In this document: positions 18,598 to 27,271 of the stretch, piece after piece | Layout of the letters: the number at the start of each line of letters is the position of its first letter | How positions within the stretch are numbered: position 1 is the first letter of the stretch | DNA from: Brytella acorum | GTDB lineage: Bacteria; Pseudomonadota; Alphaproteobacteria; Acetobacterales; Acetobacteraceae | Direction of reading: 5' to 3' | Length of the DNA stretch: 47,623 bases | Assembly: GCF_029309905.1 (NCBI RefSeq) | Contig: NZ_JARBJP010000013.1 | Coordinates: 1-47,623, forward strand | Notes under the pieces: model-generated | What the model saw: the letters and a program-made list of their open reading frames with translations, nothing else | What the model was told of the DNA's origin: nothing | The model's database searches: none | Made by a program: the position numbers and the translations under genes

Positions 18598-20124
18598 ATG
18601 GCCAAGCTTACACGCACCGAACTGGAAAATCATCTTTGGAAATCCGCCGACATCCTGCGCGGCTCCATCGATAGTTCCGATTACAAGATCTACATCTTTG
18701 GCTTTCTGTTCCTGAAGCGACTGTCTGATCGCTTTGAAGAAGAAGTTAAGGAGGCCATGCGTCAGGGTCTGCCGGAGGATGTCGCCTACAGCGACCCGGA
18801 CGAGCACGAGTTCTTTCTAGTTGAACGCGCGCGCTGGTCGTCGATCAAAAAGCTGACGACGGGCATTGGTGACCACCTCAACAAGGCATGCGCCGCGATT
18901 GAGGACGCCAATCCCTCGATTGAAGGCGTACTGGCCAATATCGACTTCAATTCCGAATCACGCCTTGGCGACGCCAAGAACCGCGAAGGCGTTTTATCGC
19001 GTCTGATCGATCACTTCTCACGCATTGACCTGTCGAACGCCTCGCTTTCCGAGCCGGACATGCTTGGTCGCGCCTATGAATACCTGATCGATAAGTTTGC
19101 AGATGATGCAGGCAAGAAGGGTGGCGAGTTCTATACCCCCCATCATGTCGTGCGGCTGATTGTCGAGTTACTGGACCCCAAGCCAGGCATGCGCATTAGC
19201 GATCCCACCTGCGGCTCCGGCGGCATGTTGGTTCAGGTCGCGGAGCATGTGGCGAAGCTTGAAGGTAAGAGGCTGGGTGAAGCACTCAACATCACGCTGC
19301 ATGGACAGGAAAAGAACCTCGGCACATGGGCCATCGCTAAGATGAACCTGCTGCTGCACGGGCTTCGCGATGCGCGAATTGAAAAGGGTGATACGATCCG
19401 TAATCCGCGCCTGCTCGATAAGGACGGCAACCTCTTCCTTTATGATCGCGTGATCGCCAACCCGCCTTTCTCTCTGGATAGCTGGGGCGCAGAGGACGTC
19501 TCAGGCGACACCGAGAAGAAGGGACATAACCGATTCATCTACGGCATCCCCCCTAAAAATATGGGCGATCTGGCCTTCGTTCAGCACATGGTGGCGACGC
19601 TCAACGCTAAAGGTGTTTGTGGCGTGGTGATGCCGCACGGGGTGCTGTTCCGCGGCTCAGGTGACGGGCGCATTCGCGAAGCGATGCTAAAAGCCGATCT
19701 GTTCGAGGCGATCATCGGCCTGCCGGAAAACCTGTTCGCAGGCACCGGCATCCCCGCAACTGTTTTGATCCTCAACAAGGCAAAAGCGCCCGAGCGTAAA
19801 GGCAAAGTTCTGTTTATCCACGGCGCGAAGAAGTTTGAGGAGCGGCCCAAAAAGAACATCTTGGGTGAAGGCAATATCAGAGACATCTGTGACGCCTTCC
19901 GTGCATGGAAAGATGAGGACCGCTTCTGCCGCATCGTCGACGTGAAGGAAATTGAGGAGAATGATTTCAACCTCAACATCTCCCGCTACATCGACACGCT
20001 TGAGCCCGAAAAGCCAATCGATGTGAAAGCTGAGCTTGACAAGCTCTGGACCGCCGAGAAGGCACGCGATGAAGCCGCCGCGCGCATGAATGCCCTTCTC
20101 AAGGAGATGGGTTATGTCGGTTAA
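18598..20124 (+). CDS. hsdM: Type I restriction-modification methyltransferase subunit
   Basis: 508 residues from the ATG at 18598, which has GAGGAAA before it; an upstream in-frame start at 18553 would overlap the half-S gene. The N-terminal helical HsdM domain (LENHLWKSADILRGSIDSSD) is followed by the N6-adenine methyltransferase core: motif I DPTCGSGGM at residues 202-210 binds S-adenosylmethionine, and motif IV NPPF at 288-291 is the catalytic loop. With HsdS it methylates adenine in the target site, and with HsdR it restricts unmethylated DNA. The last 11 bases overlap the start of hsdS. Confidence 0.97.
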   Translation: MAKLTRTELENHLWKSADILRGSIDSSDYKIYIFGFLFLKRLSDRFEEEVKEAMRQGLPEDVAYSDPDEHEFFLVERARWSSIKKLTTGIGDHLNKACAAIEDANPSIEGVLANIDFNSESRLGDAKNREGVLSRLIDHFSRIDLSNASLSEPDMLGRAYEYLIDKFADDAGKKGGEFYTPHHVVRLIVELLDPKPGMRISDPTCGSGGMLVQVAEHVAKLEGKRLGEALNITLHGQEKNLGTWAIAKMNLLLHGLRDARIEKGDTIRNPRLLDKDGNLFLYDRVIANPPFSLDSWGAEDVSGDTEKKGHNRFIYGIPPKNMGDLAFVQHMVATLNAKGVCGVVMPHGVLFRGSGDGRIREAMLKADLFEAIIGLPENLFAGTGIPATVLILNKAKAPERKGKVLFIHGAKKFEERPKKNILGEGNIRDICDAFRAWKDEDRFCRIVDVKEIEENDFNLNISRYIDTLEPEKPIDVKAELDKLWTAEKARDEAAARMNALLKEMGYVG

Positions 20125-21421
20125 GGTGCCAAAAGGTTGGACTGCCGTGCGGTTTGGCGATGCAATGCGTTTGGAGGGGCGGCGCGAACCAATTGATCCC
20201 TCACGCTCTTATAAACTTCTCGGGGTACGTTGGTACGGAAATGGTGCTTTCTTACGTGAAGAGCGGATTGGCCAAGGGTTATCGGCGCATCACATCTATC
20301 GGGTTCAGCCGGGAGATGTGATCTACAATCGGCTGTTCGCCTGGAAGGGCTCGTTTGGATTAGTTGGCGACGATCTAGCGGATTGTTATGTCTCGAATGA
20401 ATTCCCGCTATTTTCGGCGAGACTGGATAGAGTTGATCCCCAATTCCTACTCCGCGTCCTGCAGCATCCGCGAACGTCAGAGCGTGCGGACGCCTTCTCG
20501 ACGGGAACAACTTCGATCAGCCGAAACCGATTGAGCGAAGACGATTTTCTTCATTTCCCTCTTGTCCTTCCTCCGCTCGCTGAACAACGCGCGATTGCCA
20601 AGGTCTTAGGTACGGTGGAGGAGGCCATCGCTAAGATTGAGGCGCTGATCGTGGCGCTCGTCGACGCCAAGCACGCCACCATGCGGGAACTGCTAACGCG
20701 TGGCGTTCGACGCGAGAAGGCTCCGATGAAGCGGTTACCAGCGCGCTGGGTACTTGGGCGAGTAGCCGAGGGTATCACGCATATCCCGGCAGATTGGGAC
20801 CTCGTGACGCTGACGAAGGTTGCTAAACTCGAAAGTGGCCACACGCCCGACCGCAAGGAACCCACCTATTGGGACGGAAATATCCCGTGGATATCACTGC
20901 AGGATGCCGATGCACTCACCAAAGTGACCATCTCTGAAAGCGCCGAAGCCATCGGGGCTTTGGGCTTGGCCAACTCATCGGCACGCATGCTTCCGGTAGG
21001 AACTGTAGTGCTTCAACGAACTGCGAACGTCGGTCTTGCTTCGGTCATGGGGCGCGAGATGTGCACCAGTCAGCATTTCGCGAATTGGATCTGCGGAAAC
21101 AAGCTTGATCCATACTATCTTCAGCAGGTTTTCCGGCACATGTCGCGTGAGTGGGAGCGTCTTGTCGCCGGGAGCGTCCTGCCTGACATCTACATGGGAA
21201 CCTTCAAGGCATTGCAAATTCTTCTTCCACCATTGGCGGAGCAGAAGAAAATTGGCGAGGTCGGCGTCGCCTTCGACCTGAGGATTGAAGAAGAGCGAAG
21301 CACGTTGACCGCCCTAAGTGAGAACCGCAAGGCGCTTGCGCAAGAACTGCTCTCGGGTCGGGTCCGCCTTCCAGACAGCATGATTGCGCATCATCGTGAC
21401 AAAGCCGGACAAGCTGCATGA
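20114..21421 (+). CDS. hsdS: Type I restriction specificity subunit, full length
   Basis: 435 residues from ATG 20114, inside the end of hsdM, which implies translational coupling. Two target-recognition domains are visible: the first from GWTAVRFGDAMRLEGRREP to LVLPPLAEQRAIAKVL, the second from IPADWDLVTLTKVAKLESG to ILLPPLAEQKKIGEVG. Each is followed by a conserved helix that sets the spacer between the two half-sites. Both halves look intact, so this protein alone should suffice for specificity. Its last bases overlap hsdR by ATGA. Confidence 0.96.
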   Translation: MSVKVPKGWTAVRFGDAMRLEGRREPIDPSRSYKLLGVRWYGNGAFLREERIGQGLSAHHIYRVQPGDVIYNRLFAWKGSFGLVGDDLADCYVSNEFPLFSARLDRVDPQFLLRVLQHPRTSERADAFSTGTTSISRNRLSEDDFLHFPLVLPPLAEQRAIAKVLGTVEEAIAKIEALIVALVDAKHATMRELLTRGVRREKAPMKRLPARWVLGRVAEGITHIPADWDLVTLTKVAKLESGHTPDRKEPTYWDGNIPWISLQDADALTKVTISESAEAIGALGLANSSARMLPVGTVVLQRTANVGLASVMGREMCTSQHFANWICGNKLDPYYLQQVFRHMSREWERLVAGSVLPDIYMGTFKALQILLPPLAEQKKIGEVGVAFDLRIEEERSTLTALSENRKALAQELLSGRVRLPDSMIAHHRDKAGQAA

Positions 21422-24387
21422 ACGAGACCAGTGAACAGCTTGAGCGCGAATGGGTTGAGGTGCCGGCGACGGACCTGCTGCGGGTGCTGTTCGATTATAG
21501 ACCATTGTCTCCAAACGATGTGCGACTGTTGCGCGACGGGCTAGCAACCGAGCCGGTTCTGACGGTTCGCCTCGCGGAATGCCTGAAGCGCCTTAATCCG
21601 TGGCTTGGTGATGACGGTGTTAGCCGCGCTGTAGCCACTGTCACGCGGGTTACCGCCGTCGATGTGATGGAGGCGAACGAGAGCGCCTATACGGCTCTCA
21701 CCTACGGCGTGACGGCCTCCCATACTGAAGGTGGCAGACGACAGGACCGCAATGTGCGGTTCTTCGATTTCGACGATCCATCCGCCAACACATTTGAGTT
21801 CGCGCGGCAAGTTGCCATCAGGGGCGCACGTCAGGACATTATTCCCGATATCGTCGTTTACGTGAACGGTCTCCCGCTCGCTGCCATCGAATGCAAATCG
21901 CCATCACTGGCCGACCCGATGGGTGAGGCGATCTGCCAATTCCGCCGCTATGAAAGCCGGGATGAATTCGCCGGGCTTGGCGCTACTCGCCTGTTCGAGA
22001 CGGCTCAAATTTCCATTGCACTGGCGCGCGATGTGGCGAAGTACGGCACGACGCTCACGCCTGCTCGCCAATGGGCTGAGTGGAAAGACCCATATCCGCT
22101 CACGCTCGATGCGCTCGCGGCGCAATTGGGTCGGACACCAACCGGGCAAGACATCTTACTCGCCGGACTTCTCGCGCCGGCCAATCTGCTCGATCTCATC
22201 CGCAACTTCGTTATGTTCGAGACTATCGACGGACGGCGCATCAAGAAGCTGGCGCGCTATCAGCAGTTCGTTGCCATCGGAAAGGCGATTGAGCGCATCC
22301 GGACCGCACCTAACCCACAACGCCGTGGCGGGGTTATCCACCACACCCAAGGCTCCGGTAAGTCGCTGACAATGGTGTTTCTTGCGACCAAACTGCGCCG
22401 CCTTCCCGAAGCCGAAAATCCGACGATTGTCATCGTTACGGATAGAACCGACCTTGATGACCAGATCACCGGACAATTCCAGCGTTCAGGATTTGCCAAC
22501 CCCATCCAGGCCGAAAGCGGAGACGCGCTGCGCAACGCTCTATCGGGCGGCGCTGGAACCACAGTTCTGACCACCGTCCACAAGTTTCACAGCGCCGTGC
22601 CGAAACGCTCTTCGGTCATTTCTAAAGCGCAGAACGTCTTCGTCATGGTTGATGAAGCGCACCGGACGCAATATGGTGCGCTTGCCGCTCGGATGCGGGC
22701 AGGACTGCCCAATGCCTGCATGATCGCCTTTACCGGCACGCCCATTGACAAAAAGGACCGCAACACCCGTGAGGTCTTCGGCGACTATCTGCACCGCTAC
22801 TTGATCGACCAGGCTGTGAAGGATGGAGCGACCGTCCCAATCTATTACGAGATGCGCGACGCACAACTACGGATCGACGGCCGCGATCTCGAACGGGATA
22901 TTCGGGCCATGTTCCCTGAACTGTCGAACGAAGAGATTGAGAAACTGAAGCGTGGCATGCGGCTTCAGGAGAAACTTGCCGGAGCTCAAGTTCGTGTTGA
23001 GGCCATCGCCAAAGATATCCTTGCACACTATCGAAGCACTATCGAACCGAATGGTTTCAAAGCCCAAATAGTGACGGTCAGCCGAGACGTCGCCGTGACC
23101 TACGTCGAATCTTTGCGGCAACTCGGTGCGCCAGAATGCGCGCTGATCATGTCCGCATCCAACAACGACAGCGCCCGGTTGCAAGCCCATCACCTGTCCA
23201 AACGCGACCGCGACACCATGATTGGCCGGTTCAAGAAGCGTGACGATCCACTGAAAATTTTGGTCGTGTGCGATATGCTGCTCACCGGTTTTGACGCGCC
23301 GGTAGAGCAGGTTCTGTATCTCGATGCCCCTCTACGAGAGCATACGCTTTTGCAGGCCATCGCCCGCGTGAACCGGGCCGCTGACGGTAAGACCTATGGG
23401 CTGGTCGTTGACTATTGGGGCGACAATCGACGCATTTCTGATGCCCTGGATATGTTCTCGGACGAAGACGGCATAGCCAGTGCGCTTCGTCCACTATCCG
23501 AGAAAGTCCAGCTTCTTGAAAGTCGGCACCGAGCGGCCATTCGGCTCTTCGAGGGTGTTGGCCGCGAGGACGATACGACGTGCGTCGAGCTGCTGCGCCC
23601 CGACGACATCCGCGCCAAATTCGAACTCGACTTCCTACGCTTTGCCGAGGCCATGGACATGGTCTTGCCTGACCCAAAGGCATTGGAAGAACCCTATCCA
23701 TCCGACTTGAAGTGGCTATCGCGCATCCGCGTTCTCGCCCGTCGTGCCTATCACGAGGAGCCATTTGATCCGAAGGACTACGGCGCGAAAGTGGGCGAGA
23801 TTATGACCAGCCACCTCTCGGTGACGGGTGTCGAACAGTTGTTGGTGAAGTTCGATATTCTCGACCCCGCCTTCCGTCCGCATCTGGAAAGCCTCAGGTC
23901 GAGCGATGCCAAGGCAGCGGAAATCGAGCACGCCATCCGCCAGGAGATCCATGTCCACCGCGACGAGAACCCCACGGCTTATGCCTCGCTTTGGGAGCAG
24001 TTGGAGCGGATCGTCAATGATAGGCGGGAAGCTCGCGTGTCCGCTGCCAGCGCCTTGACCCAGCTTGAAGCAATGGTCGGGCAAGCCGCAGATATTCGCT
24101 CGGGCTCAGCGGGCAGAGGCGACGGCCTTACTGGAACGGCTGCCGCCATCCTGCCCTTCATTGACGCAGACCTACCAGAACCCGAACGCTCCCGGAGCGC
24201 TGCCGGTATCACCAAGGCGCTTGAGGAATATGCCGAGGTTGTCGACTGGCATCAAAAGGAGGACGTCCAGCGACAGATGCGCCGAGCCATCAAGGAGCAA
24301 TTGCGCAGCTTGGGACTGGATGCGCACAAGGTTGAAGCCACGACGGCAAAGATCATGGATGTCGCCCGCGCGAGGTATGCGGGATGA
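21418..24387 (+). CDS. hsdR: Type I restriction endonuclease/translocase subunit
   Basis: 989 residues. The N-terminal nuclease has the PD-ExK motif, Asp144 in PDIVVYVNG and Glu158-Cys-Lys160 in AIECKSP. The superfamily 2 translocase has Walker A at Gln311-Ser316 (HHTQGSGKSLTM) and the DEAH box at 412-415 (VDEAHRTQYG). The helicase C-terminal motif ARVNRAADGKTYGLVVDYWG and a long helical tail complete the subunit. HsdR binds the HsdM/HsdS methylase, pulls DNA past the complex and cuts at a distance. All key residues are present and the frame is open, so the enzyme should work. It overlaps hsdS and the following metallopeptidase gene by four bases each. Confidence 0.97.
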   Translation: MNETSEQLEREWVEVPATDLLRVLFDYRPLSPNDVRLLRDGLATEPVLTVRLAECLKRLNPWLGDDGVSRAVATVTRVTAVDVMEANESAYTALTYGVTASHTEGGRRQDRNVRFFDFDDPSANTFEFARQVAIRGARQDIIPDIVVYVNGLPLAAIECKSPSLADPMGEAICQFRRYESRDEFAGLGATRLFETAQISIALARDVAKYGTTLTPARQWAEWKDPYPLTLDALAAQLGRTPTGQDILLAGLLAPANLLDLIRNFVMFETIDGRRIKKLARYQQFVAIGKAIERIRTAPNPQRRGGVIHHTQGSGKSLTMVFLATKLRRLPEAENPTIVIVTDRTDLDDQITGQFQRSGFANPIQAESGDALRNALSGGAGTTVLTTVHKFHSAVPKRSSVISKAQNVFVMVDEAHRTQYGALAARMRAGLPNACMIAFTGTPIDKKDRNTREVFGDYLHRYLIDQAVKDGATVPIYYEMRDAQLRIDGRDLERDIRAMFPELSNEEIEKLKRGMRLQEKLAGAQVRVEAIAKDILAHYRSTIEPNGFKAQIVTVSRDVAVTYVESLRQLGAPECALIMSASNNDSARLQAHHLSKRDRDTMIGRFKKRDDPLKILVVCDMLLTGFDAPVEQVLYLDAPLREHTLLQAIARVNRAADGKTYGLVVDYWGDNRRISDALDMFSDEDGIASALRPLSEKVQLLESRHRAAIRLFEGVGREDDTTCVELLRPDDIRAKFELDFLRFAEAMDMVLPDPKALEEPYPSDLKWLSRIRVLARRAYHEEPFDPKDYGAKVGEIMTSHLSVTGVEQLLVKFDILDPAFRPHLESLRSSDAKAAEIEHAIRQEIHVHRDENPTAYASLWEQLERIVNDRREARVSAASALTQLEAMVGQAADIRSGSAGRGDGLTGTAAAILPFIDADLPEPERSRSAAGITKALEEYAEVVDWHQKEDVQRQMRRAIKEQLRSLGLDAHKVEATTAKIMDVARARYAG

Positions 24388-25124
24388 CGGACGCGGCTCA
24401 GTATTCCATCGTTTTCGGTAACGAAACGTTTACGTTCCTGATCGAGCGGACGGCGCGTCGGAAGACCGTGGCAATATCCGTTGGCTTCGATGGGGTGCGC
24501 GTCCTCGCACCGTCGGACCTGGACGATGACCGCGTCCTCGGCATCGTTCGCAAGAAAGGCGCTTGGCTGCTTCGCAAACAGGCGGCGTATCGCGAACTTG
24601 GGGGGCAGGCGGCCGTCAAGGAATTTGTGAGTGGCGAGACCTTTCACTACCTCGGTCGGCAATATCGCCTGAAGCTCATTCCCGACGAAACCGCCGTCAC
24701 GACCCGGATTGCTGCGAGGGGTTCAACCCTTGTCGCTCCGGTACTACCGAATGGCCATGAATCCATTCAGCGCGCCGCTGTCCGCAGCGGGCTCAGGCAC
24801 TGGTACCGAGCACATGCGATCCAGCATTTTCCTGCCCGTGCGCGAATGATCGCAGAGATACTTGGCATTCCAACACCGACCGTCAATGTCGTTGACCAGT
24901 CCAAACGCTGGGGAAGTTGCGATTCACGGGGACGCATTCGCCTCAACTGGCGCTTGGTGATGGCTCCCATGCCGCTGGTCGACTACGTTATTGCACACGA
25001 GGCTTGTCACGTTCTTGAGCACAATCATTCACGGCGATTTTGGCGGTCGTTGGAAACGATCATGCCGGATTACGAGGATCGCCTAAGAAGACTTGATAGA
25101 ATGGGGCATCAGTTCATTTGGTGA
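24384..25124 (+). CDS. YgjP/SprT-like zinc metallopeptidase (DUF45)
   Basis: 246 residues. The zinc site is HEACH at residues 205-209, followed by LEHNHSRRFW where His213 or His215 may be the third ligand. The preceding RWGSCDSRGRIRLNWRLVMA is the hallmark of the YgjP (DUF45) family. The N-terminal half is a beta-rich domain. ATGA overlap with hsdR shows that it is translated with the restriction complex. Homologues are often found next to type I restriction genes, but their role there is unknown; turnover of the restriction subunit to protect the host is one possibility, by analogy with ClpXP control of HsdR. Confidence 0.9.
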   Translation: MTDAAQYSIVFGNETFTFLIERTARRKTVAISVGFDGVRVLAPSDLDDDRVLGIVRKKGAWLLRKQAAYRELGGQAAVKEFVSGETFHYLGRQYRLKLIPDETAVTTRIAARGSTLVAPVLPNGHESIQRAAVRSGLRHWYRAHAIQHFPARARMIAEILGIPTPTVNVVDQSKRWGSCDSRGRIRLNWRLVMAPMPLVDYVIAHEACHVLEHNHSRRFWRSLETIMPDYEDRLRRLDRMGHQFIW

Positions 25125-25131
25125 TTTTTGT

Positions 25132-26061
25132 ATGAGTGATATAAAACTCTTTCGCACGGACACTGCTTCGGTCACAGAGCTTCGTGGCAGCGCGGTCGCG
25201 CTGGAGAAGTCGTTGCAGACCCTTATTGAGCGCAACATGGAAGCGTTCCTCGGTGTGCGGTTTCTTGCATCGGAGTTTTCGACGACGAACGGCGGACGCA
25301 TGGATTCGCTGGGCATCGACGAAAATGGTTCGCCTGTGATCGTCGAGTACAAACGGGCCAGCAATGAGAACGTCATCAACCAAGGCTTATTCTACCTCGA
25401 CTGGCTGATGGATCACCGCCGTGATTTCGAATGGCTTGTTCTAGAGCGCTTCGGCGCCGAAGAAGCGAAGGCCGTCGATTGGACGACGCCCCGACTGATC
25501 TGCATCGCCGGTGATTTCACAAAATACGATGCTCATGCGGTCAACCAGATGAACCGAAATATCGCGCTGGTTCGCTATCGCCGCTTTAGTGACGAACTCT
25601 TGCTGTTCGAACTGCTGACCTCGGCATCGGAGCGGCCCGCGCGCGAAATCCCTGTCAGCGTTAACGCCCAAGCCGAGCCTACGGCAATGCGACCTCGGTC
25701 GCGCCAGAAAACTGTTACGCGGTACCTCGCGGATGCGGACCAAGACCTTGTAGATCTCTACGAGGCAACAAAGGCGTACCTGCTGGCGCTAGGCGATGAT
25801 GTCGAGTTGAAGACTCTGGACAACTATGTCGCCTTCCGCCGCCTGAAGAACTTTGCGTGCGTCGAGGTCAAGCCGCAGATTAGGCACCTTAAAGTTTTCG
25901 TCAAGGTCGATCCTGCAACCATACAACTTGAGCCGGGTTTTACCCGCGACGTGCGCAATATCGGTCACTTCGGCACTGGCGATCTCGAAATCATCATCAC
26001 TGATGTGGCTACGCTGGACAAAGCCAAGCCACTAATGGACCAGAGTTATGACGGTGCCTGA
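25132..26061 (+). CDS. DUF5655 protein with a PD-(D/E)xK nuclease-like N-terminus
   Basis: 309 residues. The N-terminal part (about 1-160) has a nuclease-like pattern: Glu48, Asp58 in GGRMDSLGIDENG, and Glu72-Tyr-Lys74 in VIVEYKR, as in DUF91/NucS-type folds. A linker with basic residues near 190-205 leads to the C-terminal DUF5655 domain (LADADQDLVDLYEATKAYLL to the end). The start at 25132 lies seven bases after the metallopeptidase stop; an earlier TTG at 25093 would overlap it and is less likely. It is the last gene of the restriction operon. Its biochemical role is not known; a DNA-end or DNA-damage function linked to restriction is plausible. Confidence 0.85.
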   Translation: MSDIKLFRTDTASVTELRGSAVALEKSLQTLIERNMEAFLGVRFLASEFSTTNGGRMDSLGIDENGSPVIVEYKRASNENVINQGLFYLDWLMDHRRDFEWLVLERFGAEEAKAVDWTTPRLICIAGDFTKYDAHAVNQMNRNIALVRYRRFSDELLLFELLTSASERPAREIPVSVNAQAEPTAMRPRSRQKTVTRYLADADQDLVDLYEATKAYLLALGDDVELKTLDNYVAFRRLKNFACVEVKPQIRHLKVFVKVDPATIQLEPGFTRDVRNIGHFGTGDLEIIITDVATLDKAKPLMDQSYDGA

Positions 26062-26074
26062 AGAGCCCTCGATT

Positions 26075-26240
26075 TGAAGTAAGGCCTGTCTATTATGGAC
26101 AATAAAGAGAGCACTATTTACGCAGAATTAGATTATCGGGCTCCTGAAGGAGCAGCAAGCGGCCGCAACGGCGGCGGGCTATACGGCAAGCACGAGATTA
26201 GCGACACAACTCTCTATACGTGGCGTCCAAATACGGAGGC
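26075..26240 (+). mobile_element. Diverged left end of the same IS3-family element
   Basis: GAAGTAAGG-CTGTC at 26075 onward matches the sequence before the OrfA of the element at 16247, and the following 150 bases align with that OrfA start: TATTTACGCAGAATTAGATT here against GATTTACGCAGGACCAGATT there, then CTCCTGAAGGAGCA and CTCTATACGTGGCG. The reading frame is destroyed, but here the Trp codon TGG of YTWR is still intact. It lies in the same orientation as the copy on the left, so the two bracket the restriction operon. Confidence 0.75.
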
Positions 26241-26251
26241 CAGAATGTGTA

Positions 26252-26288
26252 TGGTTGCGGGTACGGCGGTCCCGATTTGAACCTGTGA
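26252..26288 (-). other. Possible tRNA 3'-end remnant
   Basis: On the minus strand this reads CAGGTTCAAATC (a T-loop consensus) and, further on, CCCGCAACCA (an acceptor end with CCA). The T-stem partner does not pair and no 5' half is visible, so it is not a functional tRNA. Similar TGGTTGCGG ends lie at 7034, 17108 and 26390. It may be the scar of integration at a tRNA gene. Confidence 0.3.
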
Positions 26289-26342
26289 AACCAAGCGATT
26301 GATTTGTTTGGTTTTATTTTCGTTCAGCCATGCAGGCAAAGA

Positions 26343-26377
26343 AAAACCCCACGAACCTATTGGTTTCGTGGGGTTTT
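26343..26377. terminator. Strong bidirectional hairpin terminator
   Basis: AAAACCCCACGAA and TTCGTGGGGTTTT form a perfect 13-bp stem, with A and T tracts on both sides, so it can stop transcription in either direction. It lies about 200 bases beyond the end of kdpE and about 280 bases beyond the restriction operon. Confidence 0.85.
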
Positions 26378-26584
26378 CTATATGTCGTCTGGTTGCGGAG
26401 GCACGGTTTGGCCGATACCGACATTCACTTCAGATCAAAATATAATTACGATATTTCAATGTTTTAACACTTTAAATATGGACAAGTGTCTATTTGCGGC
26501 CTATGAAAGCTAATACTAAGAAGGCGAAGCAACTACCCAAGAATTATACATCTACTCACAAAGCTACCCAGCGTCCGAATGACC

Positions 26585-27271
26585 TCACTCCACAAGGGTC
26601 AGACGGTACCCAACCCCAGTCTCTGTGATAATGTGCTGCGGCCTCTCAGGGTTAATTTCCAACTTCTGGCGCAGTTGCCGAATATACACCCTTAACTGCT
26701 GGACATCTCCGTTCGCCCCCCAAAGCTGCCCCAATATATGCTTATGGGTCAGGACACGTCCTGCATGACGGATCAGGAGTCGTAGAATATCCCATTCTCG
26801 CGGCGAAAGATGGACTTCATCGCCGCTACGGGTCACAATTCGACGAACGAGATCCACGTTGAGATCACCTGAGACATAGAGCGGAATCGTGCCTTCTTTC
26901 TGAAGGGCATGCCTGAGCGCGGCGCGCAGCCGGGCGATCAGCTCGGCCATGCCGAAAGGTTTGGTAACATAATCATCCGCTCCTAGGTCCAGGGCAGCCA
27001 CTTTGCCCCGTTCGTCATCGCGCACCGAAAGTACGACAATCGGCAAAGTGGGCAACGTCAGGCGTATCTGGCGAATGACTTCGATACCGTCCATGTCTGG
27101 AAGTCCCAGATCAAGCAGCACGACATCGATCTCTTCGGCTTTCACCGCCGCCAGCGCGCTCATGCCGTTTCCAGCCTCGATCACGCGCCAGTCCTGGGTC
27201 GCGAGACTGGTTCGCAGAAGACGCCGGATGGCGGGTTCGTCATCGACAACGAGGACACGCGGCGCACTCAT
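26585..27271 (-). CDS. kdpE: Potassium-responsive response regulator KdpE
   Basis: 228 residues of the OmpR/PhoB family. The receiver domain has the acidic pocket VVDDE (residues 8-12) and the phosphoacceptor Asp54 in VVLLDLGLPDMDG, with the conserved Lys in DYVTKPFG. The C-terminal winged helix (LSPREWDILRLLIRHAGRVL to the end) binds the kdp promoter. It is activated by KdpD under potassium limitation or high osmolarity. The start overlaps the end of kdpD by four bases. Confidence 0.96.
   Translation of the reverse strand: MSAPRVLVVDDEPAIRRLLRTSLATQDWRVIEAGNGMSALAAVKAEEIDVVLLDLGLPDMDGIEVIRQIRLTLPTLPIVVLSVRDDERGKVAALDLGADDYVTKPFGMAELIARLRAALRHALQKEGTIPLYVSGDLNVDLVRRIVTRSGDEVHLSPREWDILRLLIRHAGRVLTHKHILGQLWGANGDVQQLRVYIRQLRQKLEINPERPQHIITETGVGYRLTLVE

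Noticed and set aside
26252-26288. Functional tRNA gene
   Set aside because: The T-stem does not pair and no anticodon arm or 5' half can be found.
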